DNA of 64,000 bases, taken from assembly GCF_011759605.1 (NCBI RefSeq), contig NZ_JAAOYX010000002.1, forward strand, positions 620,001 through 684,000, written 5' to 3'. This DNA is from Luteibacter sp. SG786. GTDB taxonomy: Bacteria > Pseudomonadota > Gammaproteobacteria > Xanthomonadales > Rhodanobacteraceae. Position numbers and translations under genes: made by a program. Positions 56,132 through 64,000 of the stretch are shown in pieces (within the stretch, counting starts at the first letter, position 1; each line of letters starts with the position of its first letter). The notes below the pieces were generated by a model. That model had not been told where the DNA came from. It made no database searches and saw only the letters and a list, made by a program, of their open reading frames with translations.

Positions 56132-57487
56132 TCAGCCCGTCAATATACGTATGAGCTGCTCCCAGTCCTGGCGCATGCGTACATCTTTCTCGCAGAAACC
56201 GCGGATCGTGCGGCAGGCGTGCAGCACCGTCGTGTGGTCACGACCGCCGAACGCCTCTCCGATTTCAGGGAGGCTGTGCTCGGTCAGTTCCTTGGACAGG
56301 GCCATGGCCACCTGCCGGGGACGCGCCAGCGAGCGCACACGGCGCTTCGAGAGCAGGTCGGACAGGCGCACCTGGTAGTAATCGGCCACGGTCTTCTGGA
56401 TGTTCGGCACCGTGACGGCCTGCGCGTGCGTGTTGAGCAGGTCGCGCAGGGTTTCTTCGGCGAAGTCGGTGGTGATCGGCTTGCGATAGAAGTTGGCGCG
56501 GGCCGCCAGCGTGTTCAGCGCGCCCTCGAGGTCGCGCACGTTGCTGCGGATGCGCTTGGCCAGCAACATCGCCACGTCCTCGGACACTTCCATGCCCTTC
56601 TCCGCCGCCTTGGAAAGCAGGATGGCGGCGCGCGTCTCGAAATCGGGCGGCTCGATGGCTACCGACAGCCCCCAGCCCAGACGCGATTTCAGGCGCGGCT
56701 CGAGCTTGTCCAGTTCCTTGGGATAGCGGTCGCAGGTGAGGATGATCTGCTGCTTCGCCTCGAACAGCGCATTGAAGGTATGGAAGAACTCCTCCTGCGT
56801 CGTGTCCTTGCCGGCGAAGAACTGGATGTCGTCGATAAGCAGCGCGTCCACGGAACGGAAGCGGCGCTTGAAGTCGTCCATGTTCTTCTGCTGCAGCGCC
56901 TTCACCATGCCGCTGACGAACTGCTCCGAACGAAGATAGAGCACCTTCGCGCCCGGATTGTTCTGCATGAGCATGTTGCCGGCGGCATGCATGAGGTGGG
57001 TCTTGCCGAGGCCGGTGCCCCCATAGAGCAGCAGCGGGTTGTACGCGCGCCCCGGGTTCATGGCCACCTGCATGGCTGCGGCTTTGCCCAGCTGGTTCGA
57101 CTTGCCTTCGACGAAGGTTTCGAACGTGTAGTGCGGGTCGAGGTTGTGCACGTGCGGCGGCTCGTGCGCCGGCTCCGCCACGCGCGGCGCCGCCTGGGAC
57201 GGCGTGGGTGCGATGGACGACGCCGGACGGCCGGGCATCGCGCGGGTGCCGGACGAGCCGACCTCCAGGCGAACGGGCAGGGCGCGACCACTCAGGTGTT
57301 CGACGATCGACTGGATCTTGCCCAGGTACTGCTCGCGCACGGTGTCCAGCGAATAGGGATTCGGCGCGTAGAGGAACAGCCCGTGCCCGTCCTCCCTGGC
57401 TTGCAGCGGCATCAGCCAGGTATGGACGTCCTCGGACGTCAACTCGCCTTCAAGACGCTCGAGACAGCGCCTCCAGAGATCACTCAT
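56132..57487 (-). CDS. dnaA: Replication initiator DnaA
   Basis: 451 residues. Domain I (about 1-90, [14 protein letters not shown]), a Pro/Ala-rich linker (about 95-130), AAA+ domain III with Walker [11 protein letters not shown] and Walker B LLIDDIQF, and domain IV with the DnaA signature [14 protein letters not shown]. Binds DnaA boxes and opens oriC. The start ATG at 57487 is preceded by the divergent rpmH promoter region. Confidence 0.96.
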   Translation of the reverse strand: MSDLWRRCLERLEGELTSEDVHTWLMPLQAREDGHGLFLYAPNPYSLDTVREQYLGKIQSIVEHLSGRALPVRLEVGSSGTRAMPGRPASSIAPTPSQAAPRVAEPAHEPPHVHNLDPHYTFETFVEGKSNQLGKAAAMQVAMNPGRAYNPLLLYGGTGLGKTHLMHAAGNMLMQNNPGAKVLYLRSEQFVSGMVKALQQKNMDDFKRRFRSVDALLIDDIQFFAGKDTTQEEFFHTFNALFEAKQQIILTCDRYPKELDKLEPRLKSRLGWGLSVAIEPPDFETRAAILLSKAAEKGMEVSEDVAMLLAKRIRSNVRDLEGALNTLAARANFYRKPITTDFAEETLRDLLNTHAQAVTVPNIQKTVADYYQVRLSDLLSKRRVRSLARPRQVAMALSKELTEHSLPEIGEAFGGRDHTTVLHACRTIRGFCEKDVRMRQDWEQLIRILTG

Positions 57488-57611
57488 CAGGTATTCTTGC
57501 CACAGCTTAGGGCGCGTGCGCGCGGGGTGGACGACGAAGTCTACCAGTGTTCCGCCCCCACCTCGGGCTCCGGCCATCGCAAGGCCGGCATGTCGTCCTT
57601 CGCCCAAGCGG

Positions 57612-57641
57612 TTGACAGTCCTACGGAATGTCACGCATACT
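57612..57641 (+). promoter_or_regulatory. Sigma-70 promoter of rpmH
   Basis: TTGACA at 57612-57617 and CATACT at 57636-57641 with an 18-nt spacer, 38 nt before the rpmH start. A perfect -35. Confidence 0.75.
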
Positions 57642-57678
57642 CTCAGGCCTTTTTCCATCTTCATCCGGATGTAGCGCC

Positions 57679-57813
57679 ATGAAGCGTACTTTCCAGCCCA
57701 GCAAGCTCAAGCGTGCCCGCACGCACGGCTTCCGCGCCCGCATGGCCACCGCCGACGGCCGCAAGATCCTCAACGCCCGTCGTGCGAAGGGTCGCAAGCG
57801 CCTGATCCCGTAA
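57679..57813 (+). CDS. rpmH: 50S ribosomal protein L34
   Basis: 44 residues, [22 protein letters not shown] and a basic C-terminus; one of the most conserved small ribosomal proteins, usually 44-46 residues. Head of the rpmH-rnpA-yidC-mnmE series. Confidence 0.96.
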   Translation: MKRTFQPSKLKRARTHGFRARMATADGRKILNARRAKGRKRLIP

Positions 57814-57827
57814 GCGGCTCGCCTGTC

Positions 57828-58208
57828 GTGCGCGCCGCCGCCTTGCCGCGCGATGCGCGGCTACGCCGCGCCGCCGACTTCGCTGCATTGCGAACAGTCA
57901 GCGGTCGCCTCGGCGGCCGCTGTTTTCTTTTGCGCTTCGGAAACAACGATGCCGGCACCGCCCGGCTCGGCCTGGCCATCTCCAAGCGCTGTTCCAAGCG
58001 CGCGGTGGATCGCAACCGGATCAAGCGCCTTGCCCGTGAGGCCTTTCGTCGCGCGCGTCCCGCGCTGCCGCCGGTCGACATCCTTGTCATGGCCCGCGAC
58101 AGCGCCGTCGGCGAGCCGGGCACGGTCCTGCTGGCCGAGCTCGATGGTCTGTTCCGCCGTATCCGGCCGTTGAAGCGCGAGGGTGCCGACGGCACAATCG
58201 TGCGTTGA
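57828..58208 (+). CDS. rnpA: Ribonuclease P protein component
   Basis: 126 residues from GTG at 57828. Helps the RNA subunit to mature tRNA 5' ends. The RNR motif is visible as KRAVDRNRIKRLAREAFR, with the LGLAISKRCSK strand before it. Starts 14 nt after rpmH. Confidence 0.92.
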   Translation: MRAAALPRDARLRRAADFAALRTVSGRLGGRCFLLRFGNNDAGTARLGLAISKRCSKRAVDRNRIKRLAREAFRRARPALPPVDILVMARDSAVGEPGTVLLAELDGLFRRIRPLKREGADGTIVR

Positions 58209-58272
58209 CCTCACCGTTTTCCCGCCTTTCCCGGCCAGCAGGCCGTGACTCCCTTCGGATCTGGCCTAAGCA

Positions 58273-59979
58273 ATGAATCAAACGCGCACGCTCCTCTTCT
58301 TCGCGCTCATGTTCGTGGCGTACCTGCTGTGGACGGAATGGGAGAAGGACTACGGCCCGCAACCGGTCGCACCGACGCCCGCCGCGCAGACCGATGCGGC
58401 CGCCGGCGCCGGCAAGGCGAACGCCGACAACAGCGTCCCGGGTTCCACCGCTCCGGCCGCCGTGCCGAACGAGACGGCAGCGCCGGCCGACGGCAAGGGA
58501 GAACTGGTCACGCTGTCGAACGACGTGCTGCGCCTGACGATCGACACCCGCGGCGGCAGCATCGTGCGTTCCGAACTGCTGGCCTACCCGCGCGACCCGG
58601 TGACGAAGAAGGATCCGAATCCGCCGCCGGCCCGCCTACTCAACGACGACCCCGCGCATTTCTTCGCGGCCCAGAACGGCCTCGTCAGCAGCACCGGAGC
58701 CGCGCCCGATCATCGCGCCCTCTTCCATACCGACCAGACCAACGTCACGCTGGCCGATGGCCAGAAGACGGCCAGCATCGACCTCACCTGGACCGACCCG
58801 TCCGGCGTGAAGGTGGTGAAGCGCTACACGCTCAACCGCACCAACTATGTGGTGGACCTCGATCAGCGCATCGAGAACGGCTCGGCCGCCGCCTGGACGG
58901 GCAATGCGTACCAGCAGCTGCAACGCGTGCCCGCACCCAAGGCCAGCTGGCTCAAGGCCTACACCGATCCGGAGCAGCACAGCTTCTTCGGTGCCGCGTG
59001 GTACAGCCCCGACAACAAGTTCGAGTCGCTGCATTTCGACGACTTCGCGAAGAAGCCGCTCAATCGCCAGATCACCGGCGGCTGGATCAGCATGCTGCAG
59101 CACTACTTCTTCGTCGCCTGGATTCCGCCGGCCGACCAGGGCGTGACGTACAGCAGCAACATCGTCGATCCCAACTCCGCCACCCCGCGTTATCTCGTGC
59201 GCGCCTTCGGCCCCGCCATCCAGGTGGCGCCCGGCCAGAGTGCCGATAGCGTCGCGCGCCTGTATGTTGGTCCCAAGCTGCAGGGCACGCTCGACGTCAT
59301 CGCGCCGGGCCTCGAACTCACCAGCAATTACGGTTGGCTGACGATCATCGCCCAGCCCCTGCACTGGCTGCTGTCGAAGCTGCACGCCATCAGCGGCAAC
59401 TGGGGCGTGGCCATCATCCTGCTCGTGCTGCTCATCAAGGCCGCGCTGTTCAAGCTCACCGATGCGCAGTTCCGTTCCGGCGCGCGCATGCGCAAGCTGC
59501 AGCCGCGTGTCGCCGCGCTCAAAGAGCGTTACGGCGACGACCGCATGAAGATGCAGCAGGCGATGATGGAGCTGTACAAGAAGGAAAAGGTGAATCCGAT
59601 GGCGGGCTGCCTGCCCATCCTCATCACCTTCCCCATCTTCATCGGCCTGCTGCGCGTCCTCTCCGAATCCATCGAGCTGCGCCAGGCGCCGTTCTTCGGC
59701 TGGATCCACGACCTGTCGGCGCCCGATCCGCTCTATGTGCTGCCGGTGCTCTACTTCCTGGTCACGCTGCTCACGCAGCGCATGATGCCCACCGCGGGCA
59801 TGGATCCCACCCAGGCCAAGATGATGAAGGTGATGCCGTTGATCTTCGGCGTGTTCTTCGCCTTCTTCCCGGCCGGCCTCGTGCTCTACTGGACGGTGAA
59901 CGGCGCCACCAGCCTGCTCCAGCAGTGGTGGATCAACCGTAGCGTCGACAAGGCCGACCTCAAGGCCAAGACGGCATGA
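58273..59979 (+). CDS. yidC: Membrane protein insertase YidC
   Basis: 568 residues. An N-terminal anchor (RTLLFFALMFVAYLLWTEWE), the large periplasmic domain with Ala/Pro-rich start, and the conserved C-terminal five-helix core from about 350 (NWGVAIILLVLLIKAALFKLT, MAGCLPILITFPIFIGLLRVL, FFPAGLVLYWTVNGATSLLQQ). Inserts membrane proteins alone or with SecYEG. The usual yidD gene between rnpA and yidC is absent: only 64 nt separate them. Confidence 0.95.
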   Translation: MNQTRTLLFFALMFVAYLLWTEWEKDYGPQPVAPTPAAQTDAAAGAGKANADNSVPGSTAPAAVPNETAAPADGKGELVTLSNDVLRLTIDTRGGSIVRSELLAYPRDPVTKKDPNPPPARLLNDDPAHFFAAQNGLVSSTGAAPDHRALFHTDQTNVTLADGQKTASIDLTWTDPSGVKVVKRYTLNRTNYVVDLDQRIENGSAAAWTGNAYQQLQRVPAPKASWLKAYTDPEQHSFFGAAWYSPDNKFESLHFDDFAKKPLNRQITGGWISMLQHYFFVAWIPPADQGVTYSSNIVDPNSATPRYLVRAFGPAIQVAPGQSADSVARLYVGPKLQGTLDVIAPGLELTSNYGWLTIIAQPLHWLLSKLHAISGNWGVAIILLVLLIKAALFKLTDAQFRSGARMRKLQPRVAALKERYGDDRMKMQQAMMELYKKEKVNPMAGCLPILITFPIFIGLLRVLSESIELRQAPFFGWIHDLSAPDPLYVLPVLYFLVTLLTQRMMPTAGMDPTQAKMMKVMPLIFGVFFAFFPAGLVLYWTVNGATSLLQQWWINRSVDKADLKAKTA

Positions 59980-59983
59980 TCTT

Positions 59984-60015
59984 CCGGACGGCGCGTCGCA
60001 AGGCGCGCCGTCCGG
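59984..60015 (+). other. Hairpin between yidC and mnmE
   Basis: CCGGACGGCGCG and CGCGCCGTCCGG form a 12-bp perfect stem with an 8-nt loop and no T run. May adjust mnmE expression or act as a transcript stabiliser. Confidence 0.6.
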
Positions 60016-60031
60016 CCATCGAAGGCAACGC

Positions 60032-61375
60032 ATGAACCACGGCGACGACACCATCGCAGCCATCGCCACCGGCGCGGGCGCGGCGGGTGTCGGCGCCGTT
60101 CGCGTGTCTGGGCCACGGGTGCCGGAGATCGCGCGCGCGATGCTCGGTCGCGAACCGCTTCCGCGTCATGCGCACTTCGCCGCGTTTCGCGACGGTAACG
60201 GCGAGCTGATCGACCGCGGCATCCTGCTCTACTTCCCTGCGCCGGCGTCCTACACCGGCGAGCACGTGCTCGAACTGCAAGGCCACGGCAGCGCGGTGTT
60301 GCTGGATGCCCTGCTTCGCCGCGTCGTTGCACTTGGCGCCCGCCTCGCCCGTCCTGGCGAATTCACCGAGCGCGCGTTTCTCAACGGCAAGCTGGATCTC
60401 GCCCAGGCGGAAGCGGTGGCCGACGTGGTCGCCGCCACCTCCGAAGCCGGTGCGCGTGCCGCGCTGCGTTCCATGGAAGGCGTGTTCTCCGCGCGCGTGG
60501 AATCGCTGCTTGCCGAACTGATCGGATTGCGCGTGCACATCGAAGCCGCCATCGATTTCCCCGAAGAGGAAATCGACTTCCTCGCCGATCCCGTCATCGG
60601 CGAGAAGCTTGCCGCGCTACGCGCGCACCTGGATGCGTTACTTGTGGAAACGCGCCGTGGCGTGCGTTTGAACGACGGCATCGCCGTGGCGATCGTTGGC
60701 CGTCCGAATGCCGGCAAGTCCAGCCTTCTGAATGCACTGGCGGGGCAGGAACGCGCCATCGTCACCGACATACCCGGTACCACGCGCGACGTGCTGCGCG
60801 AATCCGTCACCATCGACGGCGCCACTCTCGAACTGGCGGATACCGCCGGGTTGCGCGAGTCGGAAGACATCGTGGAACGCGAAGGCATCCGCCGCGCACG
60901 CGCGCAACTCGAACGCTGCGATGTTGCCCTTCTGGTTACCGATGTGGACCACGTCGACAGCGATCTCGCGTTCTTCGACGGCACGCCGGCACACGCCACG
61001 CGCATCGTGGCGATCAATAAGATCGACCTTGCCAACAAAGTCGCGCATCGCGAGACACGCGGAAATCACGAGACGCTGTGGCTCTCGGCGCGCACCGGCG
61101 AAGGCCTCGATGCGCTTCGCGCACTGCTTCGTGACCTAGCCACCGCTGGCGCAGGCGAAGGTGCCTTCAGCGCGCGACGACGCCACGTAGTGGCGCTCGA
61201 AGTCGTGCGCGATCATCTGGCTAGGACGGCGGATGCACTGCACGACAGCCATGCGGGTGAACTGGCTGCCGAAGAACTGCGCCAGGCGCAGCAGGCGTTG
61301 GGGGAGATCACGGGCACCTATTCGTCCGACGATCTGCTGGGTGCGATCTTCAGTTCGTTCTGTATCGGAAAGTGA
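60032..61375 (+). CDS. mnmE: tRNA modification GTPase MnmE
   Basis: 447 residues. With MnmG modifies uridine 34 of several tRNAs. N-terminal folate-binding domain (TIAAIATGAGAAGVGAVRVSG), G domain with GRPNAGKSSLLNAL, TDIPGTTRDV, DTAGLRES and NKIDL, and the C-terminal CIGK ending with the essential Cys. Start 52 nt after yidC. Confidence 0.95.
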   Translation: MNHGDDTIAAIATGAGAAGVGAVRVSGPRVPEIARAMLGREPLPRHAHFAAFRDGNGELIDRGILLYFPAPASYTGEHVLELQGHGSAVLLDALLRRVVALGARLARPGEFTERAFLNGKLDLAQAEAVADVVAATSEAGARAALRSMEGVFSARVESLLAELIGLRVHIEAAIDFPEEEIDFLADPVIGEKLAALRAHLDALLVETRRGVRLNDGIAVAIVGRPNAGKSSLLNALAGQERAIVTDIPGTTRDVLRESVTIDGATLELADTAGLRESEDIVEREGIRRARAQLERCDVALLVTDVDHVDSDLAFFDGTPAHATRIVAINKIDLANKVAHRETRGNHETLWLSARTGEGLDALRALLRDLATAGAGEGAFSARRRHVVALEVVRDHLARTADALHDSHAGELAAEELRQAQQALGEITGTYSSDDLLGAIFSSFCIGK

Positions 61376-61381
61376 CGTTCG

Positions 61382-62605
61382 TCAGCACGACTCGGCCGCC
61401 ATGTCCCGCTCGCGGCTATCCGCAGTAACCGACATCGCCCAGATAAACAGGCCGCACAGCGCGAGCGCACTCCCCACCCAGCCCGGTGACGTCCAGCCAT
61501 AACCGTGCGCGATGGCCAGCCCGCCGAGAAACGGCCCGAGCGCATTCGCCGTGTTGAACGCCGAATGGTTCAGCGCGGCGGCAAGACCCTGCGCGTCGCC
61601 GGCCACGTCCATCAGCCTCGTCTGCAGCACGGTAGCCAGTGCACCGCCGACGCCGATGAGGAAAACGTTCAAGCCCAGCGTCCACACGTTGCCGGCGGTG
61701 AACGGCACGGCCGCCAGCATCGCCATGCTCCATACCAGCAGCACGCCGGCCGTGCGCATGAGCGCGCGATCAGCAAACGCAGGCACGATCATGTTGCCTG
61801 CGGTGAGGCCGATGCCGAAGACGCCGATGACCCATGGCACCGCGCTGAGCGGCATGTGCGTTACCGAGAGCAGGATGTCGGCGAGATAGGTGTACACCGC
61901 GAAGAGGCCGCCGAAACCGATGGCACCGATGCCGAGCGTGAGCCACACCTGCGGGCGCTTCAATGCACCGAGTTCGCGTAACGGGCTCGCGTCTGCATCG
62001 GCGGGTACTTCGGGCGCGAACGCCGCGACGGCGGACATCGTGGCGATACCAAGCAGTGCCACCAGCGCGAAGGCCCAGCGCCAGCCCACCGCCTGTCCGA
62101 GCCAGCTTGCGAGAGGAACGCCGACCACAGTGGCGATGGTGAGGCCGAGGAACATCTGGCCTATCGCCCGCGTGCGACGGTTCGCCGGCACCAGCGACGA
62201 AGCGACCAAGGCGGCGACGCCGAAATACGCGCCGTGCGGCAGTCCGGCCAGGAAGCGGAAGACCAGCATCCAGTGGTAGCTCGGCGACAGGCCCGTGAGA
62301 CCATTGAACACCGTGAACATCGCCATGAGCATGAGCAACAACCGGCGGCGCGGCACACGCGCACCCAGCACCGTCATGATCGGCGCACCGACGACCACGC
62401 CCAGCGCGTACGCGCTGATGACATGGCCGGCGGTGGGGGCATCGATGCCGAGGCCCTGTGCGAACAGGGGCAGCATGCTCATGGAAGCGAATTCGGTGGT
62501 GCCGATGGCGAAGCCGCCGACGGCCAGCGCCAGGATCACCAGGCCGACGTGGGGAGCGCGAACGGGCGGCGTGCCCGGCTGGGAGACGGGAGCGTTGGAG
62601 GTCAT
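61382..62605 (-). CDS. MFS efflux transporter (AraJ/YdhP-like, DHA1 type)
   Basis: 407 residues with twelve hydrophobic segments. The AraJ-like start VILALAVGGFAIGTTEFASM and the motif-A type loop GARVPRRRLL between helices 2 and 3 place it in the sugar-efflux/drug-H+ antiporter group. Its stop is 6 nt from that of mnmE, convergent. Substrate not predictable. Confidence 0.85.
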   Translation of the reverse strand: MTSNAPVSQPGTPPVRAPHVGLVILALAVGGFAIGTTEFASMSMLPLFAQGLGIDAPTAGHVISAYALGVVVGAPIMTVLGARVPRRRLLLMLMAMFTVFNGLTGLSPSYHWMLVFRFLAGLPHGAYFGVAALVASSLVPANRRTRAIGQMFLGLTIATVVGVPLASWLGQAVGWRWAFALVALLGIATMSAVAAFAPEVPADADASPLRELGALKRPQVWLTLGIGAIGFGGLFAVYTYLADILLSVTHMPLSAVPWVIGVFGIGLTAGNMIVPAFADRALMRTAGVLLVWSMAMLAAVPFTAGNVWTLGLNVFLIGVGGALATVLQTRLMDVAGDAQGLAAALNHSAFNTANALGPFLGGLAIAHGYGWTSPGWVGSALALCGLFIWAMSVTADSRERDMAAESC

Positions 62606-62687
62606 GGGTTGCTCGGGGATGTGGGGCGCGACGCTGTGATGCGTCGCAGCATCGACCTAGCATACGCCCGGATGGCCTATGCGGCCA

Positions 62688-62731
62688 GCTTGCCCACTGC
62701 CGCGGGATCGCCGCCATGGCGGCTCCTACAG
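62688..62731. repeat. Diverged REP-like element
   Basis: The sequence (TGCCGCGGGATCGCCGC core) matches the inverse arm and spacer of the element at 46632-46713 with few changes, but has only one arm. Confidence 0.6.
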
Positions 62732-62738
62732 CGGCCTG

Positions 62739-63629
62739 CTAGAGCTCTTCGCGCACAAATTCGATGAAGGCCCGCAGCGCCGAGGTGATCCGGCGCTGGC
62801 GAGGGTAATAGAGCATGAAACCTGGGTAGGGTGGGCACCAGTCCTCGAGTACCTTCACCAGTCTGCCTTCCGCCACGAGCTCGGTCACTTGGTCGTCGAG
62901 CACGAGGGTGAAGCCGATGCCTGCAACAGCGGCATCGAGCGCGAGGCGCAGGTCGCCGAAGGTGACGCGGCCGCGGACGTCCAGTTCCAGCTTCTTCGGT
63001 CCCTGCTCGAACTCCCACTTGTAGAGTCGACCGCTGGGAAAGCGGAAGCGGATGCAGTCGTGCTGGAACAGATCGTTCGGGTGCTCTGGAACACCGTGCC
63101 GCGCGATGTAATCGGGCGATGCCACGCACGCGCCGCGCTGCTGGCCGCCCATCGGCACGGCGATCATGTCCTCCGGCACCTGCTCGTGGAAGCGGATACC
63201 GGCGTCGAAACCGAGGGCCACGATATCGATGAGTCCGTCGTTATCGACAGCCTCGAAGTGGATGTCGGGGTACAACGCGAGGAAACGCGGCAGCAGGCCC
63301 GGCAGCAGCAGCTGTGCGGTGACTCGCGGCATGTTGATCCGCAGCGTCCCGGCCGGGGTGGCGCGGAAATTGTTCATTTCCTCCAGTGCCTCGCCCACGT
63401 CCGCCAGTGCCGGTTCGAGACGTTCCAGCAGGCGCTGTCCGGCTTCGGTCAGCGAGACGCTGCGCGTGGTGCGATGGAACAGCACCACGCCGAGCCGCTC
63501 TTCCAGGCTGCGGATGGCATAGCTGATGGCCGAGGTGGTCAGGGTCAGCTCGGCACCCGCCTTGCGGAAGCTCGCATGGCGGGCCACGGCGGCGAAGGCG
63601 GCAAGGTGGGAGAGGTTGTCGGGGCGCAT
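62739..63629 (-). CDS. LysR-family transcriptional regulator
   Basis: 296 residues. N-terminal winged HTH (AAFAAVARHASFRKAGAEL, TTSAISYAIRSLEERLGV), then a periplasmic-binding-like effector domain. Resembles the DhfR/CrgA group. The ATG at 63629 is preferred over an upstream TTG. The divergent alcohol-dehydrogenase gene begins 109 nt away, a usual layout for a regulator with its target. Confidence 0.88.
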   Translation of the reverse strand: MRPDNLSHLAAFAAVARHASFRKAGAELTLTTSAISYAIRSLEERLGVVLFHRTTRSVSLTEAGQRLLERLEPALADVGEALEEMNNFRATPAGTLRINMPRVTAQLLLPGLLPRFLALYPDIHFEAVDNDGLIDIVALGFDAGIRFHEQVPEDMIAVPMGGQQRGACVASPDYIARHGVPEHPNDLFQHDCIRFRFPSGRLYKWEFEQGPKKLELDVRGRVTFGDLRLALDAAVAGIGFTLVLDDQVTELVAEGRLVKVLEDWCPPYPGFMLYYPRQRRITSALRAFIEFVREEL

Positions 63630-63738
63630 GATTATCAAGGATAACTCAACGATTCATCGAGAAATCCCCGTTGGCGCAAGAGATTGTTGAGCCATTATCG
63701 TGAGCGGCCTCAAGCCACCCACGATAAGGATGACTCCC

Positions 63739-64000
63739 ATGTTCGAAGTTCGCGGATTCGCCGCTCCCCAGGCCAACGCGCCCCTCGCTCCCTTCAAGGT
63801 GCCGCGCCGCGACGTGGGCCCGAACGACGTCCACATCGAAATTCTCTACAGCGGTGTCTGCCATTCCGACCTGCACCAGGCGCGGGACGACTGGGGTCCG
63901 GGCATCTTCCCCATGGTGCCGGGTCACGAGATCGTCGGCCGGGTGAAGGCCGTCGGTGCCGGCGTCACCAAGTTCAAGGTGGGCGATTACGCCGGCGTGG
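63739..64000 (+). CDS. Zinc-binding alcohol dehydrogenase, 5' part (cut by window edge)
   Basis: 87 visible residues of an MDR-type NAD(P)-dependent alcohol dehydrogenase. The catalytic zinc block YSGVCHSDLHQARDDWG and GHEIVGRVKAVG are present; the remaining gene lies beyond the window. Resembles the YahK/cinnamyl-alcohol dehydrogenase group. The ATG at 63739 has AAGGA 8 nt upstream; an in-frame ATG at 63730 is too near it. Possibly controlled by the divergent LysR gene. Confidence 0.88.
   Translation, partial: MFEVRGFAAPQANAPLAPFKVPRRDVGPNDVHIEILYSGVCHSDLHQARDDWGPGIFPMVPGHEIVGRVKAVGAGVTKFKVGDYAGV

Overview
The window is chromosomal DNA around the replication origin of a high-GC gammaproteobacterium. 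The order gyrB-recF-dnaN-[oriC]-dnaA // rpmH-rnpA-yidC-mnmE, a tonB-exbB-exbD-exbD cluster and the protein styles fit the Xanthomonadales, most likely Rhodanobacteraceae (Luteibacter/Dyella type). The genus is inferred from gene content only. No rRNA, tRNA, transposase, integrase or CRISPR array was seen, and no stretch over about 300 bases lacks a gene.

Region 1 (1-24,971) is a surface-adhesion island. It holds an R64-thin-pilus-like type IVb pilus operon (pilS-U-V-M-L-N-O-P, continuing out of the window), a two-domain fimbrial adhesin, a BvgS/EvgS-type hybrid kinase converging on an RcsB/BvgA-type response regulator, a small putative regulator, an EAL-domain protein, a chaperone-usher pilus operon, a putative HExxH peptidase, a DUF3011-like secreted protein and an outer-membrane barrel. 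Reading the gaps shows one promoter architecture in front of almost every unit here: (T)GAGACAARTCCC followed, 24 nt later, by a -10-like hexamer. I find nine copies that point at a gene start, plus a palindromic outlier, and none elsewhere in the window. This looks like an undescribed operator/regulon, plausibly the target of the island's own response regulator.

Region 2 (25,042-38,553) is mixed accessory and metabolic DNA: an ICMT-like methyltransferase, hydrolases, a PA0069-type radical SAM protein, a Tat-exported esterase-like protein, a secreted nuclease, a VOC protein, and an MHS symporter with a DcaP-like porin. Two short relics of a second radical SAM gene lie at 27.04 kb and 33.96 kb, on either side of the intact copy, so this block has been rearranged.

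Region 3 (38,711-46,616) carries acetyl-CoA synthetase with a CrbR/CrbS-like two-component pair (the acetate-switch regulator), then a phosphopantetheinyl transferase and pdxJ. A perfect ten-copy GTGAACA array begins at the acs stop codon and is mirrored by inverted units before crbR.

Region 4 (46,784-50,620) is the TonB energy-transduction operon region and a TPR protein. Region 5 (50,906-61,375) is the origin cluster. It has three identical parS-type sites (two inside recF), an AT-rich dnaA-dnaN gap with DnaA boxes, and the rpmH-rnpA-yidC-mnmE genes transcribed away from dnaA. Region 6 (61,382-64,000) has an MFS exporter, a LysR regulator and the start of a divergent zinc alcohol dehydrogenase.
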